Notes under the pieces: generated by a model
What the model saw: only the letters and a program-made list of their open reading frames with translations
What the model was told of the DNA's origin: nothing
Database searches by the model: none
Assembly (NCBI GenBank): GCA_011032825.1
Contig: JAADJZ010000030.1
Coordinates: 434,001-498,000 of the forward strand
Direction of reading: 5' to 3'
DNA length: 64,000 bases
Origin: Massariosphaeria phaeospora
Taxonomy: Eukaryota; Ascomycota; Dothideomycetes; Pleosporales
In this document: piece after piece, positions 20,455 to 32,125 of the stretch
Layout: each line of letters starts with the position of its first letter
Numbering within the stretch: position 1 is the first letter of the stretch
Translations under genes and position numbers: made by a program

Positions 20455-23400
20455 CTACTTCTCCTTTCCGGCCTCAAAAGCCGGCGCCTCAGGCACATCA
20501 ACGCTGTCAATCTTCCACTTCATGCCCAAATACGCGTCGCTCAAAATATAGACATCAATCTTCTTCCCTTGAGCCTCTTGTGGCAGCATAATCTTCGCCG
20601 ACGCCTGCAACGCTGCACTGCCACTAGCATGGCCCCTCCCGCCCTGGTCACTCCATCCCACTCGCTTTAACGCGATGATCTCGTCGGAGCTGGAGTACGA
20701 GATGATGACAAAGAAGCCTTCGGTCTGTGGCTTTGGATACCTGGGGGCATATATGCGAATACCACTTGAGCCAGTCGATCCGGGACCGGCACGCGGAGAG
20801 CTTCCAGTCTGACCGCGCTTCGAAGCTCTCGAGCGCATATTACTAGGCCGGCCTTGCGCTGCGTTGACGCGAGAGAGACCCACAGTGATGGATACGGCGT
20901 TGAGACTGCCGACTGCGTATCTGAGGATGGGGAGGCGGGGAATAGTCTCCATGAATCCTCTCACCATCGTTGGCGATACTCCGGCGGACTTTGCCGCCGT
21001 TTCAAGAACGCCGTTGGGGGTTGTCGTCGCTTCCACGAGTGACGTCGGAGCTGCTCTCGGCTGCGCGACTCGAGCCTTTTCTTTCTCGACGTCTACACCC
21101 GGTAGGATAGACAGCGGACCATCGGTAGGCCAGCGTGCAGACTTGATAGCTTGGAGGAGTATTACCATCATCTCGCAAGAGGAACGGTAGCCAAGTTCAG
21201 TGAGGACGTCGATGGAGGCTTGCACGATACGGATGCTCTGATCCAGAACACTGTTCAGGTCTCCTACGTAATCTGCAATAGGTAGGTCGATGCGCGAGAA
21301 GTGCGCTTGGAGAAGTAAGAATGCCTTGACATGCGGATCCCACATGGGCAGTCCAAAGTCATCCGCTTTCAACGGTAGAGCGTTGGACAATTCCGCATTG
21401 ATGAGGTCTTCGTTGTGTCTCACTGGCAGTTCGTCATACTCGGAGGCATGACTAACCCATGACAGGACATCCAAGAAGGTGGCATCGCGTTTGACATGCT
21501 TTACAAGATGACGAATGGTCTTGTGGCTGAGATAGTAGTAGCTCATAATCTTGCCTAGCGGCGTCGATTCAACATCACCAGTTGGCTCAACCAAGGCACA
21601 CGATGACTCGTCCAACTCTTGGAGTGAGTCCTCGACAAGTTTGACCATGTAATCATTGGCCATGGTTTGTGCTGTAATCGTATTGTGTTCCTCGGCAGAG
21701 ATCTCAAGCCCATAGAATGAGGGATTCTTGTGAAGGCGGCGGAAAAAGAAGGTCCATGTCAGATAATCAAGCGCATCTTGCTTGGTATTGATCGTACCTG
21801 CAGAAATCTCAGCTCCAAGATGGTTGTCCAGGACTTTATGTAGGCTTGATTCAACAGGGAATCCAGTGTGGAGGAAGTGCTTGTAGAATTCTTTCTTGGC
21901 ATCTTGAGTGAAGATGCGTGCGATACCGGAGGTGTCAAACTGTGGGCGGCCCGCACGGCCAAGCATTTGCAGAACATCGGTCAAGTCCATATCCTTGTAT
22001 CCCTCAATCTTTGCATCGAAAAATTGAGTGCCTTTGACGACAACAAGATGAGCAGGAAGATTGACACCCCAAGCAAGGGTGCTAGTCGCAACTAGTATCT
22101 GAATCTTGTTGTTGGCGAACAGTTCCTCAGACAATTGGCGGTCGGACTCTACGAGACCAGCATGGTGCAGACCAATACCGAAACTCAGAGCTTCACGTAA
22201 TGCATCGTCCTTGACACGAGAGAGGTTAAGAGCGAGGTCGTCTTCAGACATGTGGAGAAAGCGACGAGGGTTATCTTCCATTCCACAAAAGTTGATCAAG
22301 TCTCGAGCAGTAAGACGAGTCTGCCGACGTGAAGCTACAAAGACGATGACCGGCTTCTCCGGAGAATGTTGCTTGATGGCTAGGAATGTAGGGCGATTCA
22401 TTGACTGCATCAGAGGGCAAAACCCACGCTGCTCTGGAAAGCCATCAATGAAGATTTCCAGCGGGACAGGGCGAACCGAATGACGGAAATTGAATAGGCC
22501 CTCTTTGACCCCCAACCAGTTGCCGAGGTCGCTGGCGTTGGCACAAGCGGTCGACATGCCTAAAAGTCGAACGGAGCCCTTGCTCTGTGAAGCAATATAG
22601 TTCATACGCGACACGATAATTTCAAGGATGGGACCACGGTCACCGCCAAGCAAATGAATCTCGTCAATGATGACCAGGCTGACTTGCCGAACGTAACCGC
22701 GTGTCTGCCAGCTTCGGCTGATACCGTCCCATTTCTCAGGCGTTGTGACGATGATGTCCGCATCGCGAATGGTTCGCGTATCCGGTGTATTGTCACCAGT
22801 TAATTCGACCAACTTAAGGCCCATGGGCGCCGCAAGTCGCTTGCCCCAATCTTGTACTCGTTCGCGAACGAGGGCTTTCATGGGGGCAATGTAGACCACT
22901 TTGGATCCCGGCTTCTCACGAAACGCCCACCACATTGCTAGCTCAGCTGCCACAGTCTTGCCACTACCGGTAGGCGACCCAAGGAGCACATTTGCAGGGG
23001 TGTGGTACAAGCAATGGAAGATTTGCGATTGCATCGGATTGAAGTACTGGAATCGTTCGCTGTATAATTCTTCCAGCAGCGGGTTTTTCAATGCAGAGAC
23101 CGGCAGAGGCTGGAGATTGAGAAGGTCCGTATATACACTCTCAGTATCAGGCCGGATAAGATGTTGAAACGAGATCGGGTGTACAGTTTCTGCACCTAGC
23201 CACCTGTCAGACACTGCCCGGACATAAATTTGTGAGGGGAGTGGATCTGCGAGCGGAATCGTAAAGTTGAGTTCGTGATCATCGTAAAACTTCCTGCGCC
23301 CTAGAATGAAATACTCGTAGTGGTATATCTGTGAAGTTTCCGAATTCTCCACCCAAATCCAATACGGTTCAGACGTTCCATGGTGGCGGTCGTTCCATTT

Positions 23401-26400
23401 GAAGTCTGGCGTTAGCCATAAGCGAATGCGAAGAACATCTCGATTAAGTGGAGCAATCTCTGATTCAATGCTCAAGGTGGGGAAGTTATCCAGAATCTTT
23501 GAGATGACAACGCCCATCTTCTTGTTATGCACAAGCTCACCGATTTCGGCAGACTCCATGTCACGCAATGTTTCAACAGAGAGATTCTTTGCGTCAAGAT
23601 TACGTAGAATCGGTTGTGGAAGATCGAATTGGTGCAGCGGATGCTCGTAGGACCAGGTTTGACGCTCAATCGATTGGCACAGACTTAGGAGGACCAGACA
23701 CTGGTAACCCCAACGCCGATTGAGTGCTATCATGAACAAAGCGCGTGCAATCCGTGTGGCATTTTGAGCAATGTAGTTGGTGTCTGAGACCAGAGTAAAG
23801 TCCTCCAGCCTCGCTCTTGAGATGTGTGCTTGTAGGAGAACATTGGTTTTACCGTGAGGGGTACCTACTCCCCCCTTCACTTCAGTGACTACATATCCTT
23901 CTTCTTGCAGAGCTGAGAGCTCTTTTTCTTCAGTGTCTCTAGATTGGATCTGGTCAAACTCGCCGCTCATACTAACCATGGCTAGAGCATCAGCATCCGA
24001 AGCACGCGGCCTCATCATGGTATTGAAAATCTCAATACTCGACTGTTGGACATAGAATTGGCTCGCTATACGGCCGACGTCTTTGGAACGTAGATCCTCG
24101 GTGGTTTCGTTGAAGATGATCATTTGGCTCTTTTGAAGGACTCGCGCTGCATCAATGATGAGCTTGCGGCGGCGCTGTACCAGCTGCGGGTCGTCCCGAA
24201 TCTCTGCCCACTCTATGCCGTAGCTCAATGGACTCTTTTGCATCCTTACGAACAAGTACGAATAACCTAACCATTGCACTGCTTCTTGCACTGTGGTGAC
24301 TGTTCCCAGCGAAATTTCTGCGTTTAGATTATCGACGAGCTTGGCTGAAAATCTAGACTCGATGGGCTGTTGTTCCGTCACAGCTCGTAGATAGTGATCG
24401 AGTCGGTCGTGCGTCGTACATATGAATCCTATGCCACTATCTTGGAACTGAGGACGACCAGCACGACCGAAGATCTGTAGAACGTCCAGAATACCAAGAT
24501 CGGTGAACTTGCCTTCCTGAGAGTTGTAGACCTGGGTGCCTTTGATAAGCACTGCAGCAGCTGGCAAGTTGACACCCCAGGCTAGAGTAGCAGTGCAGCA
24601 GAGGACCCTGATGACACCGTCGGCAAAGAGACGCTCGATGAGGTTTCGGTCGGAACGAGGCATGCCAGCATGGTGAGTGCCCATGCCTTTCTTTAGCAGT
24701 TCACGAATTTCCTTGCCTTTGGATTGCCTCATGTCACGGACGGCCGAGTCGTATCGGGGGTGGTCGGTCGGATCCAGAAGATCTGCGCACTGTGCATCGA
24801 CTGCTTTGTCATAGAGCATTCTGGCTGTCTTTACTGTGTCCTTGCGAGAGTGCACAAACACCATAACTTGGTGTCCAAGTTTGAGCATGTCCGAGACCTT
24901 GTCAAACGCCACCTGCTCGATATTCTCTCTTGACTTGGCGGATCCTGCTTTACCTTTGGCACCAATAAAGTGTTGCTCGAGCGGCACAGGTCGGAATGAT
25001 GCGTCAAAATAGAAGAGCCCGGCCATCTTGTTGACTCGGAGAAAGTCCGCAACGTCGACATAGTTGGGTAGAGTAGCAGAGAGACCAACGATTCGAATAA
25101 GTGATTGAGTGCTCTCCACTTGACGCTGTGTTCTAGCGACTAAGCTCTCGAGCACCGCACCACGTTCGTCATGCAGCATATGTACTTCATCGATGATAAG
25201 GAGTCGGACCTTTTGTACTAGCTCCGTGTCCCCAGTGCTTTTTCTGGTAACCACATCCCACTTTTCTGGCGTTGTTACAATGATTTGAGTATCCATTATT
25301 TCGGCTTTTGTGAGATGCATGTCGCCCGTAAGCTCACGGGCCTTGATTCCCAACCACGCGAGCCGCTTCCCTAGCTTCTCAGTGACTTCTGCAGCCAGAG
25401 CCTTCATGGGAGCCACGTAAATGATTTTAAAGTCCTCGGTGAGCACGGTGAAGTCGGTGGAGTCGGGTTCTTCGATAGGGTTAGGAGTGACGTACTTGGA
25501 TACAGCGTTCAATATGGCGAGCATAGCTGCGTCTGTCTTACCAGCACCGGTAGGCGCACAGATGAGCATGTTCTCGCTCGTAGCGTAGGCGACGGGATAG
25601 ACTAGGCTCTGCATTCGGTTAAGTGATTTGTAGCCTTTAAAGGTTCGCTGGCAGAGGCCGTCCATCTCTTTGATCTCAATCAGTCGGCGCCCAGCGCCCA
25701 GGGCCCCCACAGGAGCTGCTGGAATGGTGTACTCCTCGTAGGTCGCGGTGTCCTCGTGCCCATGATTGGCTGGTAGAGCATACTTCTTTCCATAGGCCGA
25801 AAGCTTGTTTCCCGCCTCGTGGGTCCGGTAGACGTGCGGGTACTGGGGGCCGTTGCGGTCAAGGGCTGGGCCCAGAGTTGCGTGCTTGTGTTCGTGGTCT
25901 TGTTTGCGGAGGGCTTCTTCTCGCTCTGCTCTGGTCTGTAAACGGCCAATGACGCCGCCTGTCTTCTCTGGCTCCTGTAAAGACCGCGCTATGTCCCGCC
26001 GGTGGGCTATCAGGTCAGCAACCATATCCAGCTCCCCATAGCCCACGATGTCAGCCAGAATCATCTGCAACTCTTCGCCTGCACTATTGTTAGCGTTGGG
26101 TCCCAACTCATCCGGTTGTTGACTGACTATTGCTATCGCTGGCCAAAATCGCTGCTATCTGCGCTTCCAGGGCGACTGCATCCAGCCCGGAGCCTCGTCG
26201 TGCTGCATCGGCACACCGCTCGGCAAGCCATGTCTGATTGTAGAGGGTGCTTGGGTTGGATCGCCCATCGCCAACGTCGTCCAGGTGGTCGCTGCTGAAG
26301 TCGTCATATTCGCCGCTGATCACGTCCCAGATATCGTCGCCGCTGGTCGTGCCGGAAAGTTCGTCATCGTCGAAGTCGAGCTCGAGGTCGTCTCCATAGG

Positions 26401-26509
26401 CTGGGCTCTGCTCAGCGACCGAGGGTAGCTTCAGCTCCGCGATTGCCTGCCGCATCGCCGCCAGCTGCTCGAGCCATTGCGTTTGGGCGCTATCGAGCGA
26501 GCGCGACAT
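20455..26509 (-). CDS. slh1: Slh1/ASCC3-type Ski2-like double-cassette RNA helicase
   Basis: Exon 1 (26509-26128) and exon 2 (26078-20455) are joined across a 49-bp intron (GTCAGT; GCTAAC; GCAG), giving 2001 residues. Cassette 1 has CAPTGAGKT (about 302-310) and DEVH (about 424); cassette 2 has GSPTGSGKT (about 1160) and DEIH (about 1266). Each cassette is followed by a SAT-like motif, the second helicase domain (GRAGRPQF twice) and a Sec63-type domain. Tandem cassettes with DEVH then DEIH motifs separate this protein from Brr2, whose second cassette is degenerate, and the length fits yeast Slh1 (about 1967). The family splits collided ribosomes as the RQC-trigger (ASC-1) helicase in the cytosol. 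The N-terminus (MSRSLDSAQTQWLEQL) is acidic. The start is the Met in exon 1 that keeps the conserved helical N-terminus. Confidence 0.92.
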
Positions 26510-26804
26510 GATTTTGTTGTCGTTACGGGGTGTGCGGTGGTGGGTTGCGGATGTTCGTCGCGTGGCCGGACTCTCTTGCTTGGGTTGCCCGGGATGGTGA
26601 TACCCACCCCGCAGTGGCTGTCCGGTGACATAAGCAGCTGCGCCACGTCTCCGGCGAATCCACGACAACGGCCGGGCAACCTTTCGAGTGCAACCTCCTT
26701 CTTCAGTGCCTTTCCCGCGAAACTACAACATCTCTCAGTATCTTTGTACAGCCTATAGCCGGGCTTGTTCTCTCTCTTGCCCTGTTTACCTGACCACTGT
26801 CGCC
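26510..26804. promoter_or_regulatory. Divergent promoter region of SLH1 and YKT6
   Basis: About 295 bp lie between the two start codons. No strong TATA box is visible, and the right half is pyrimidine-rich just before the YKT6 ATG, as expected of housekeeping fungal genes. Confidence 0.5.
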
Positions 26805-27667
26805 ATGAAGATCCTCTACATTGGAGTAAGCGCTACTTGTCCGTCAGACCGCCGCCTTGGTCGCTGAACAGACTGTCTAGGTCCTCAAGAATGAAACCCA
26901 GCCCGCCGTCGAGCTGTGTGCCGAGAGCGATTTGTCGAGCTACAACTTCTTCACGAAAGGCAGTGTCGCCGAGTTTGTACGTTGTGCATACCATCTTCGA
27001 CGTTAGATTCGAGATGGGACTGTTGAATCGCACTAGACTGACCATGGACACGTGCAGATGAGCTTCTCAGCAACGACTATAGCGGGGCGGACGCGGCCTG
27101 GGCAGAGACAGGCCGTCGAAGAGCCTGATCGTACGTCGAGTGCCCTCTTGCTCGAACAACGGCCACTGAAACTAACATGGGAAACCCCTTTTAGGCCCTG
27201 TCATTCATGCATATGGACGGACCGAAGGCGTCTGCGGCATCATCATCACCGACGCCGAGTACCCCGCAACCGTGGCCCACGGGCTCCTTTCCAAGGTTCT
27301 CGACGAGTTCGTCACCAAGTACCCCCGCTCCGCCTACGCCAATGCCACCAAGGACAGCGTCAAGGACAAACCGTTTCCTTTTCCCGAGCTGAAGACCTAC
27401 ATAACAAAGTATCAAGATCCACAGCAGGCCGATAGTATTATGAAGATCCAAAAAGAGTTGGACGAGACAAAGATTGTGCTGCACAAGACCATCGAGAGCG
27501 TGTTGGAACGTGGGGAGAAGATTGACAATCTGGTACAGAAGAGCGACGGCTTGAGTGCGCAGAGTAAAATGTTCTACACCCAGGTGCGTATGCTCAAAAC
27601 TCCTAATTCGAACCAAGTTGACACAATATAGGCCAAGAAGCAGAACTCTTGCTGCGTCGTTATGTGA
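26805..27667 (+). CDS. ykt6: Ykt6 longin-type R-SNARE
   Basis: Five exons (26805-26825, 26881-26976, 27058-27130, 27195-27583, 27632-27667) give 204 residues; yeast Ykt6 has 200. The first exon codes for only seven residues (MKILYIG). The longin domain follows ([38 protein letters not shown]), then the SNARE motif ([20 protein letters not shown], then [14 protein letters not shown]) with the central-layer Arg. The last exon is only 36 nt and encodes the lipid anchor: Lys-Gln-Asn-Ser then CCVVM, a CAAX box with an adjacent Cys, matching the known farnesyl plus palmitoyl/second prenyl modification. Ykt6 serves ER-Golgi, endosomal, vacuolar and autophagosome fusion. All introns have GTANGT-like or GTGCGT donors. 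Confidence 0.95.
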
Positions 27668-28277
27668 TTGCGTGTTATCATTTCCGGTTGAGTTGTGGCG
27701 TTTCTCATATTTCACTTCGGGACGCGTCACGAATGTTGCATACTCGATGACTTTCAACGACATTGCAGCCCCTAACGTAGAGTCAGTCTAGAGCTCTAGT
27801 AACATCATACCCCTCCTTTCACTTTCACTGTATTTGGTTGGTATTGAACGGTCGAAGACCTCTATCTCCTTATCTTGTTTGCCGCAAGTGGTGATTTCCA
27901 TAATTATCCAGTTTCAGTCTCTTGAGCACCGACGATGAACACCTCAACCCGCTCAGCGAGGAACTACAAGGTAGAGTCTGCCTTTTCATCCTTGCTTTCA
28001 CCAGATAGCAGTCCGTTGCCCACTCAACGAGTTGCATCAGATGAACTACCCGCGCCTGCTTCGGTGGCGCTCGTCCGACAATATGACGTGTATTCACTAC
28101 AGAAACTTTTCCTACCAGCTATATAAACCCCCACGATCGCGAGCCTTGCAACACAACACAACAACGACAACCTACACCCGTACCCACTCCCTCCAACCGA
28201 ATCACGTCAAGGATCATCAACCCGCCCTCCGAACCCGCCGAGCGAATTCCTCGATCCTAGAGCTTTGAGATACCACA
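27668..28277. other. Intergenic region upstream of the acidic unknown gene
   Basis: This stretch holds the YKT6 3' flank and the promoter of the next gene. A TATA box (TATATAAA) is at 28,120-28,127, followed by an A/C-rich leader. Short ORFs here are unsupported. Confidence 0.55.
28120..28127 (+). promoter_or_regulatory. TATA box upstream of the acidic unknown gene
   Basis: TATATAAA lies about 150 bp before the ATG at 28,278. The A/C-rich segment between them fits a 5' leader. Confidence 0.6.
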
Positions 28278-29741
28278 ATGCCCACGCCCGCAATCCCAGC
28301 GTCAACTCTCTTTGACGAGAAAGACATTAAACTCTACGTTCGGTGGCAACGATCAAACCCCGGTCTGCCGCAAGAGCGTTACGGAACCTTGCCGACGGCG
28401 TTCGAATATCAAGAGTACATGTACTGGCGCGACCATCTACGCTGGTCCCATCTTCCGCGTGTCGCTGGCCTCAACTTCATCGGTTTGAATGAGGTATTAG
28501 CCGCGACGGGCCGCGAACAGAATCCCGCGTATAACCGGTTCACCCAGGCGACGACATGTCATCACCCGCTCCATCCTGCACATCCTGTGGTCATTGCTGC
28601 GGGAAAGAGCACAGAACACGATGACCAACTGATTGCGCTACTGTGCCCATTCTGCATGATTCAGGTGCATCTGGACCTTTTGAATGCGTTGGAAAAGAGG
28701 TTCATTATTCTGGGAGGGCCATGGAAGAGCGAGCCGGGCGTCGACGTGCAACAATACAGCCGAACAAACGCGTCGTGTCATCGCGCCAAATTGGACCTTA
28801 TCAAGACTGTTTACAATTTCGAAGCCTGGGCAGAAGCGGAGTGCATGTGGGAGAACCTGCACCTAGACCAAGACGTCGACGTGGTGAAACAATTCGACGC
28901 CAGACAGGCATTGAAATTATGGCGAGGTGAAAACATAAACCCGGCTCTCCTGGAAGGCGAAGCCTCCTCACAACTGACACTGGTGGCGGACACTGGCAAG
29001 GAAGCAACTCCAGTCTCGAATAAGGGCAAAAAGAGCAGGAAAGTATCATTTCAATTCGGCACCCCAGAAGACACGAAGCATCGATCCAACGCCTTGTTCA
29101 GTCGGAGCTGCCCCACATACGATCCTGCGTCCACCCATTCTTGCCCCGACACAGATGGTTGGTATGACACATCCTTCTTACGTGACTACCATTACTCTAT
29201 CCGCCAATGCCGTATCCTCTGCATGGACCAAGACACTGTACTTCCATATATCACCTACCATGACCTGAACTCTGGTCCCGACCGTGGTGAAAACGTACAC
29301 GTTGAACGGCTCATCGGACTAGTCGAAGGTTGGCTCGCCAATGAATCGGCCCACGATCGATCTCTTTGGCAACAGTACCTGGCCCGCAGTGGCGGGATGT
29401 TTGTTGTGCAAAAGCAGGATGAGACTAACGGGGACGATTTCGACTGGTTTACTATCGTGGAAACGTTGGCTGGAACGACATTGGAGGAGCACGCACGGAA
29501 TGTGGGAGACTTGGATGAGGAGGACGAAGCGAAGGAGGCAGAGGAGGAGGCTGCAGCAAGTCCTGAGGATCTGATTGAGGATGTTGATGGGTGGGATCAG
29601 GACTCTCTTGCTTCAGAGGATGAGGACGAGGAGCCAGATGAAGAAGATACCGTTACGAAGACCTCAATGGGAGTCACGGTTGTGGAGAGCGAGGACGTGG
29701 AGATGCGAGATGCGTCTGGAATTGCTTCTGAGGTGGACTAG
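28278..29741 (+). CDS. Unknown protein with Cys/His patch and acidic tail
   Basis: A single 487-residue exon starts in a good context (CACAATGCC). I do not recognise the family. The N-terminal half looks folded (LYVRWQRSNPGLPQERYGTL, then FEYQEYMYWRDHL). It contains CHHPLHP about 22 residues before CPFCMIQVHLDLL, a possible zinc-binding arrangement. A basic stretch (NKGKKSRKVSFQFGTP) sits mid-protein and could be a nuclear localisation signal. The last 90 residues are strongly acidic (runs of Glu and Asp). There is no signal peptide or membrane segment. The mix of a Cys/His patch, a basic patch and an acidic tail would fit a nuclear protein, but that is inference. Confidence 0.7.
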   Translation: MPTPAIPASTLFDEKDIKLYVRWQRSNPGLPQERYGTLPTAFEYQEYMYWRDHLRWSHLPRVAGLNFIGLNEVLAATGREQNPAYNRFTQATTCHHPLHPAHPVVIAAGKSTEHDDQLIALLCPFCMIQVHLDLLNALEKRFIILGGPWKSEPGVDVQQYSRTNASCHRAKLDLIKTVYNFEAWAEAECMWENLHLDQDVDVVKQFDARQALKLWRGENINPALLEGEASSQLTLVADTGKEATPVSNKGKKSRKVSFQFGTPEDTKHRSNALFSRSCPTYDPASTHSCPDTDGWYDTSFLRDYHYSIRQCRILCMDQDTVLPYITYHDLNSGPDRGENVHVERLIGLVEGWLANESAHDRSLWQQYLARSGGMFVVQKQDETNGDDFDWFTIVETLAGTTLEEHARNVGDLDEEDEAKEAEEEAAASPEDLIEDVDGWDQDSLASEDEDEEPDEEDTVTKTSMGVTVVESEDVEMRDASGIASEVD

Positions 29742-30609
29742 TATACGCCTAAGCGGTGCTTATCCGAAGGCTTGTCCTGGACGCGTTGCGATCATGGTAA
29801 ATTTTCTTTCTGATCGCCTAAGCTCATGCGGTAGGCCCTACCTGAAATCTCAGTCGATTTGAACCATAATAACGCAGTCTGGAATGGCTGGGATTTCGTT
29901 TGAGAGGCGTTATTGAATCGTGTTGAGTATATTGGCTTTTGGTAGACGTAGTTCATACAGTCTCCCGGATAATTGAAGTAATCCTCTTATCATCCCTACA
30001 GTATCTGAGCTTTATGACGATGCGCGAGCAAGATGATGAATTCAGACATTTAGGCTAGTGTTATAGAGGAATCTCTTGTGGTAGGGACGTAGTCTGCCGT
30101 ACAGGGTGCCGCTCGCTTTGTGTTGCTGACAAGAGAAGCCGCGCCGAACCGGGCCGAGCTGACATGGTATCGGCAAAGACATGTCGCGCCCTTTACCAGA
30201 ACTATCGCCCTCCTGACATGGTGATGCGCCCACGAGATTCATCAGCTTAGAGGAAGAAGTTCATGCACCAATACAAAACGTCAGCAAAGATACCAGCCAC
30301 AACAAAGAGTTTGGCGTTGTAGGCAGCGGAGATGGTCAATTCAAACGCGCATACGAAGCATGCGCACCATTAGTAAACACGGCATAAGGCTAAGGTTAGT
30401 TATGCAACGTGCCTTCTTTCTTAATGAATCAGCAAGGTGACACATATGAGTAGTTGCAGAAGATTAGAGATTAGACCACTCTAGCTTCTGAAACTGAGGG
30501 CCTTGAAGTATATAAGGTCAGCTACATACGTATTGGAAACACATCTCACATCTTACCTTCTATATCTCATCACTAGGACAAGACCAAAGTTCATCATCAG
30601 TTAGCAAAC
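29742..30609. other. Intergenic region upstream of the cyanamide-hydratase-like gene
   Basis: About 870 bp hold the 3' flank of the acidic-protein gene and the promoter of the next gene. A TATATAAG element is at 30,509-30,516. No gene or RNA was recognised in the rest. Confidence 0.55.
30509..30516 (+). promoter_or_regulatory. TATA box of the cyanamide-hydratase-like gene
   Basis: TATATAAG lies about 94 bp upstream of the start codon at 30,610, consistent with an inducible promoter. Confidence 0.6.
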
Positions 30610-31567
30610 ATGAAGCCGAAATTCACCGGAATCGCCCTCCTGAGCTCTATCCTGCTCGTCTCGGCCACTTCGCAGACGAGGCCCGCTGACAACTCCCTAG
30701 AAACTATTAAGAAGTACGGATGGTCCGCTGTCCCTCACGCACAATCTACGCTCCTCAAAGACGTTAGTCCTTGGGAACCAGCAAATTATACCGTCGCCGA
30801 AATCAAAGTTCCAGACTCCGAGGTCGTAAAACAGGCGGTGCGGTATGCAAAAGACCATCTGCCCGAGCAGGTTTTCAATCACTCGATGCGAGTCTACTAC
30901 TACGGTTAGTATCCTCCCCAAAAGCCTAACGCAACTTAACACGGAACTTATTCTGACACGACAAGCAGGCGCTGCAATTGCCGAGAAACACCTCCCGTCA
31001 TTCATCCCCAGCCTAGAGACCTACTTCTTGACCTGCCTCTTCCACGACATTGGTACCACCCAGGAGAACCTCCATGCCACTCTGCTCTCCTTCGAGTTTT
31101 ACGGTGGCTACCTCGCGCTCAACCAGCTCCAGGCGTATGGCGCGCCCCGGGAGCAAGCCGAAAGCGTTACCGAGGCTGTAATCAGGCACCAGGATCTTGG
31201 TGATATCGGCTCGATCACTTCTGTCGGCCAGCTGATCCAGCTGTCCACCCTGTTTGGTACGTCAAACCCTTCTGCAGTCTCCAAATCCGAGCGTACCGAT
31301 GAGGTGAGCACAGTTGTTAACAAAGGCGTAGATAACGCAGGCAACAACCCCACGCTCATAAGCCGACAAACCATCGAGTCCGTCGTCGCCGCCTACCCGC
31401 GCGGCCACTGGTCGTCCTGCTTCTCACACACCATCGACAAGGAGCTCGAGTTGAAGCCGTGGGCGCATTCGTCCGCCATTCCAAACTTCGCGCCGAGTGT
31501 CGCAGGGAACAAGCTGATGGAGCCTTGGGATGCGCTTGGGAGGAACATCTCATGTCCTGCGATTTGA
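30610..31567 (+). CDS. Cyanamide-hydratase-like HD-domain protein with signal peptide
   Basis: Exons 30610-30904 and 30969-31567 with a 64-bp intron (GTTAGT; GCAG) give 297 residues. The core has the HD-superfamily wording of fungal cyanamide hydratases: FNHSMRVYYYG, LTCLFHDIGTT (the His-Asp pair), FEFYGGYLAL, AVIRHQDLG and GQLIQLSTLFG. The characterised family member converts cyanamide to urea using a metal held by His and Asp residues. Unusually, the protein opens with a typical signal peptide (MKPKFTGIALLSSILLVSATS), suggesting secretion or delivery to the endomembrane system, whereas known members are intracellular. An insertion near residues 215-245 (SKSERTDEVSTVVNKGVDNA) is Ser/Asn-rich. 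The true substrate may be another small nitrile-like or metabolite compound. Confidence 0.85.
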
Positions 31568-32125
31568 AATGGGGCTAATCTGGACATGTTAATGAGTGTT
31601 TCGCGGTTGGATATTGAGCCATCGTGGACGTGTTATTTGGTTCCGGTTTCTGGCGTGTGGATGTCTCGGTCGATGAGAAGAGTTGAGGTATAATAATAAT
31701 GGGTGGGTCGGTCGTAGTGCAAAGTCCCCGGAGTTAGTCCTTTTCAATGGCCACCCTAGATGGTACTTCTCTTTACCCTTTCAAGAACAGCCGCACGAGA
31801 GGCCCTGCACTGCTCATGCGATGTAAACGTACCTTACGTACCCCTTGCCCGTTGTCCTGTAGCTGATCTACCCGTTTGTCGCTAATTGGCCACATTAGCG
31901 AATGCGACGAACTTCGCATCCATACCAACGATCAGACCTGCCCGCTCCAAATGCTGCTATTTACATACGACTGCCGCGCAAGAAGATGCCCACTATAAGA
32001 CATGAGTCCTTTTCGCTCCTCTCTACTATATCTTGTTCACACTGTCCTTTCTTTATTCCGTCTCTCACCAACAAACCTATTTTTCCTCGAGAACCTACCG
32101 TTTCCGTGAACCCGCCCCAACAACA
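31568..32125. other. Intergenic region upstream of the DUF7702-like gene
   Basis: This is the 3' flank of the hydratase-like gene and the promoter/leader of the membrane-protein gene. A CTATAAG element at 31,994-32,000 is a possible TATA box, about 130 bp before the ATG. No other feature is seen. Confidence 0.5.
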
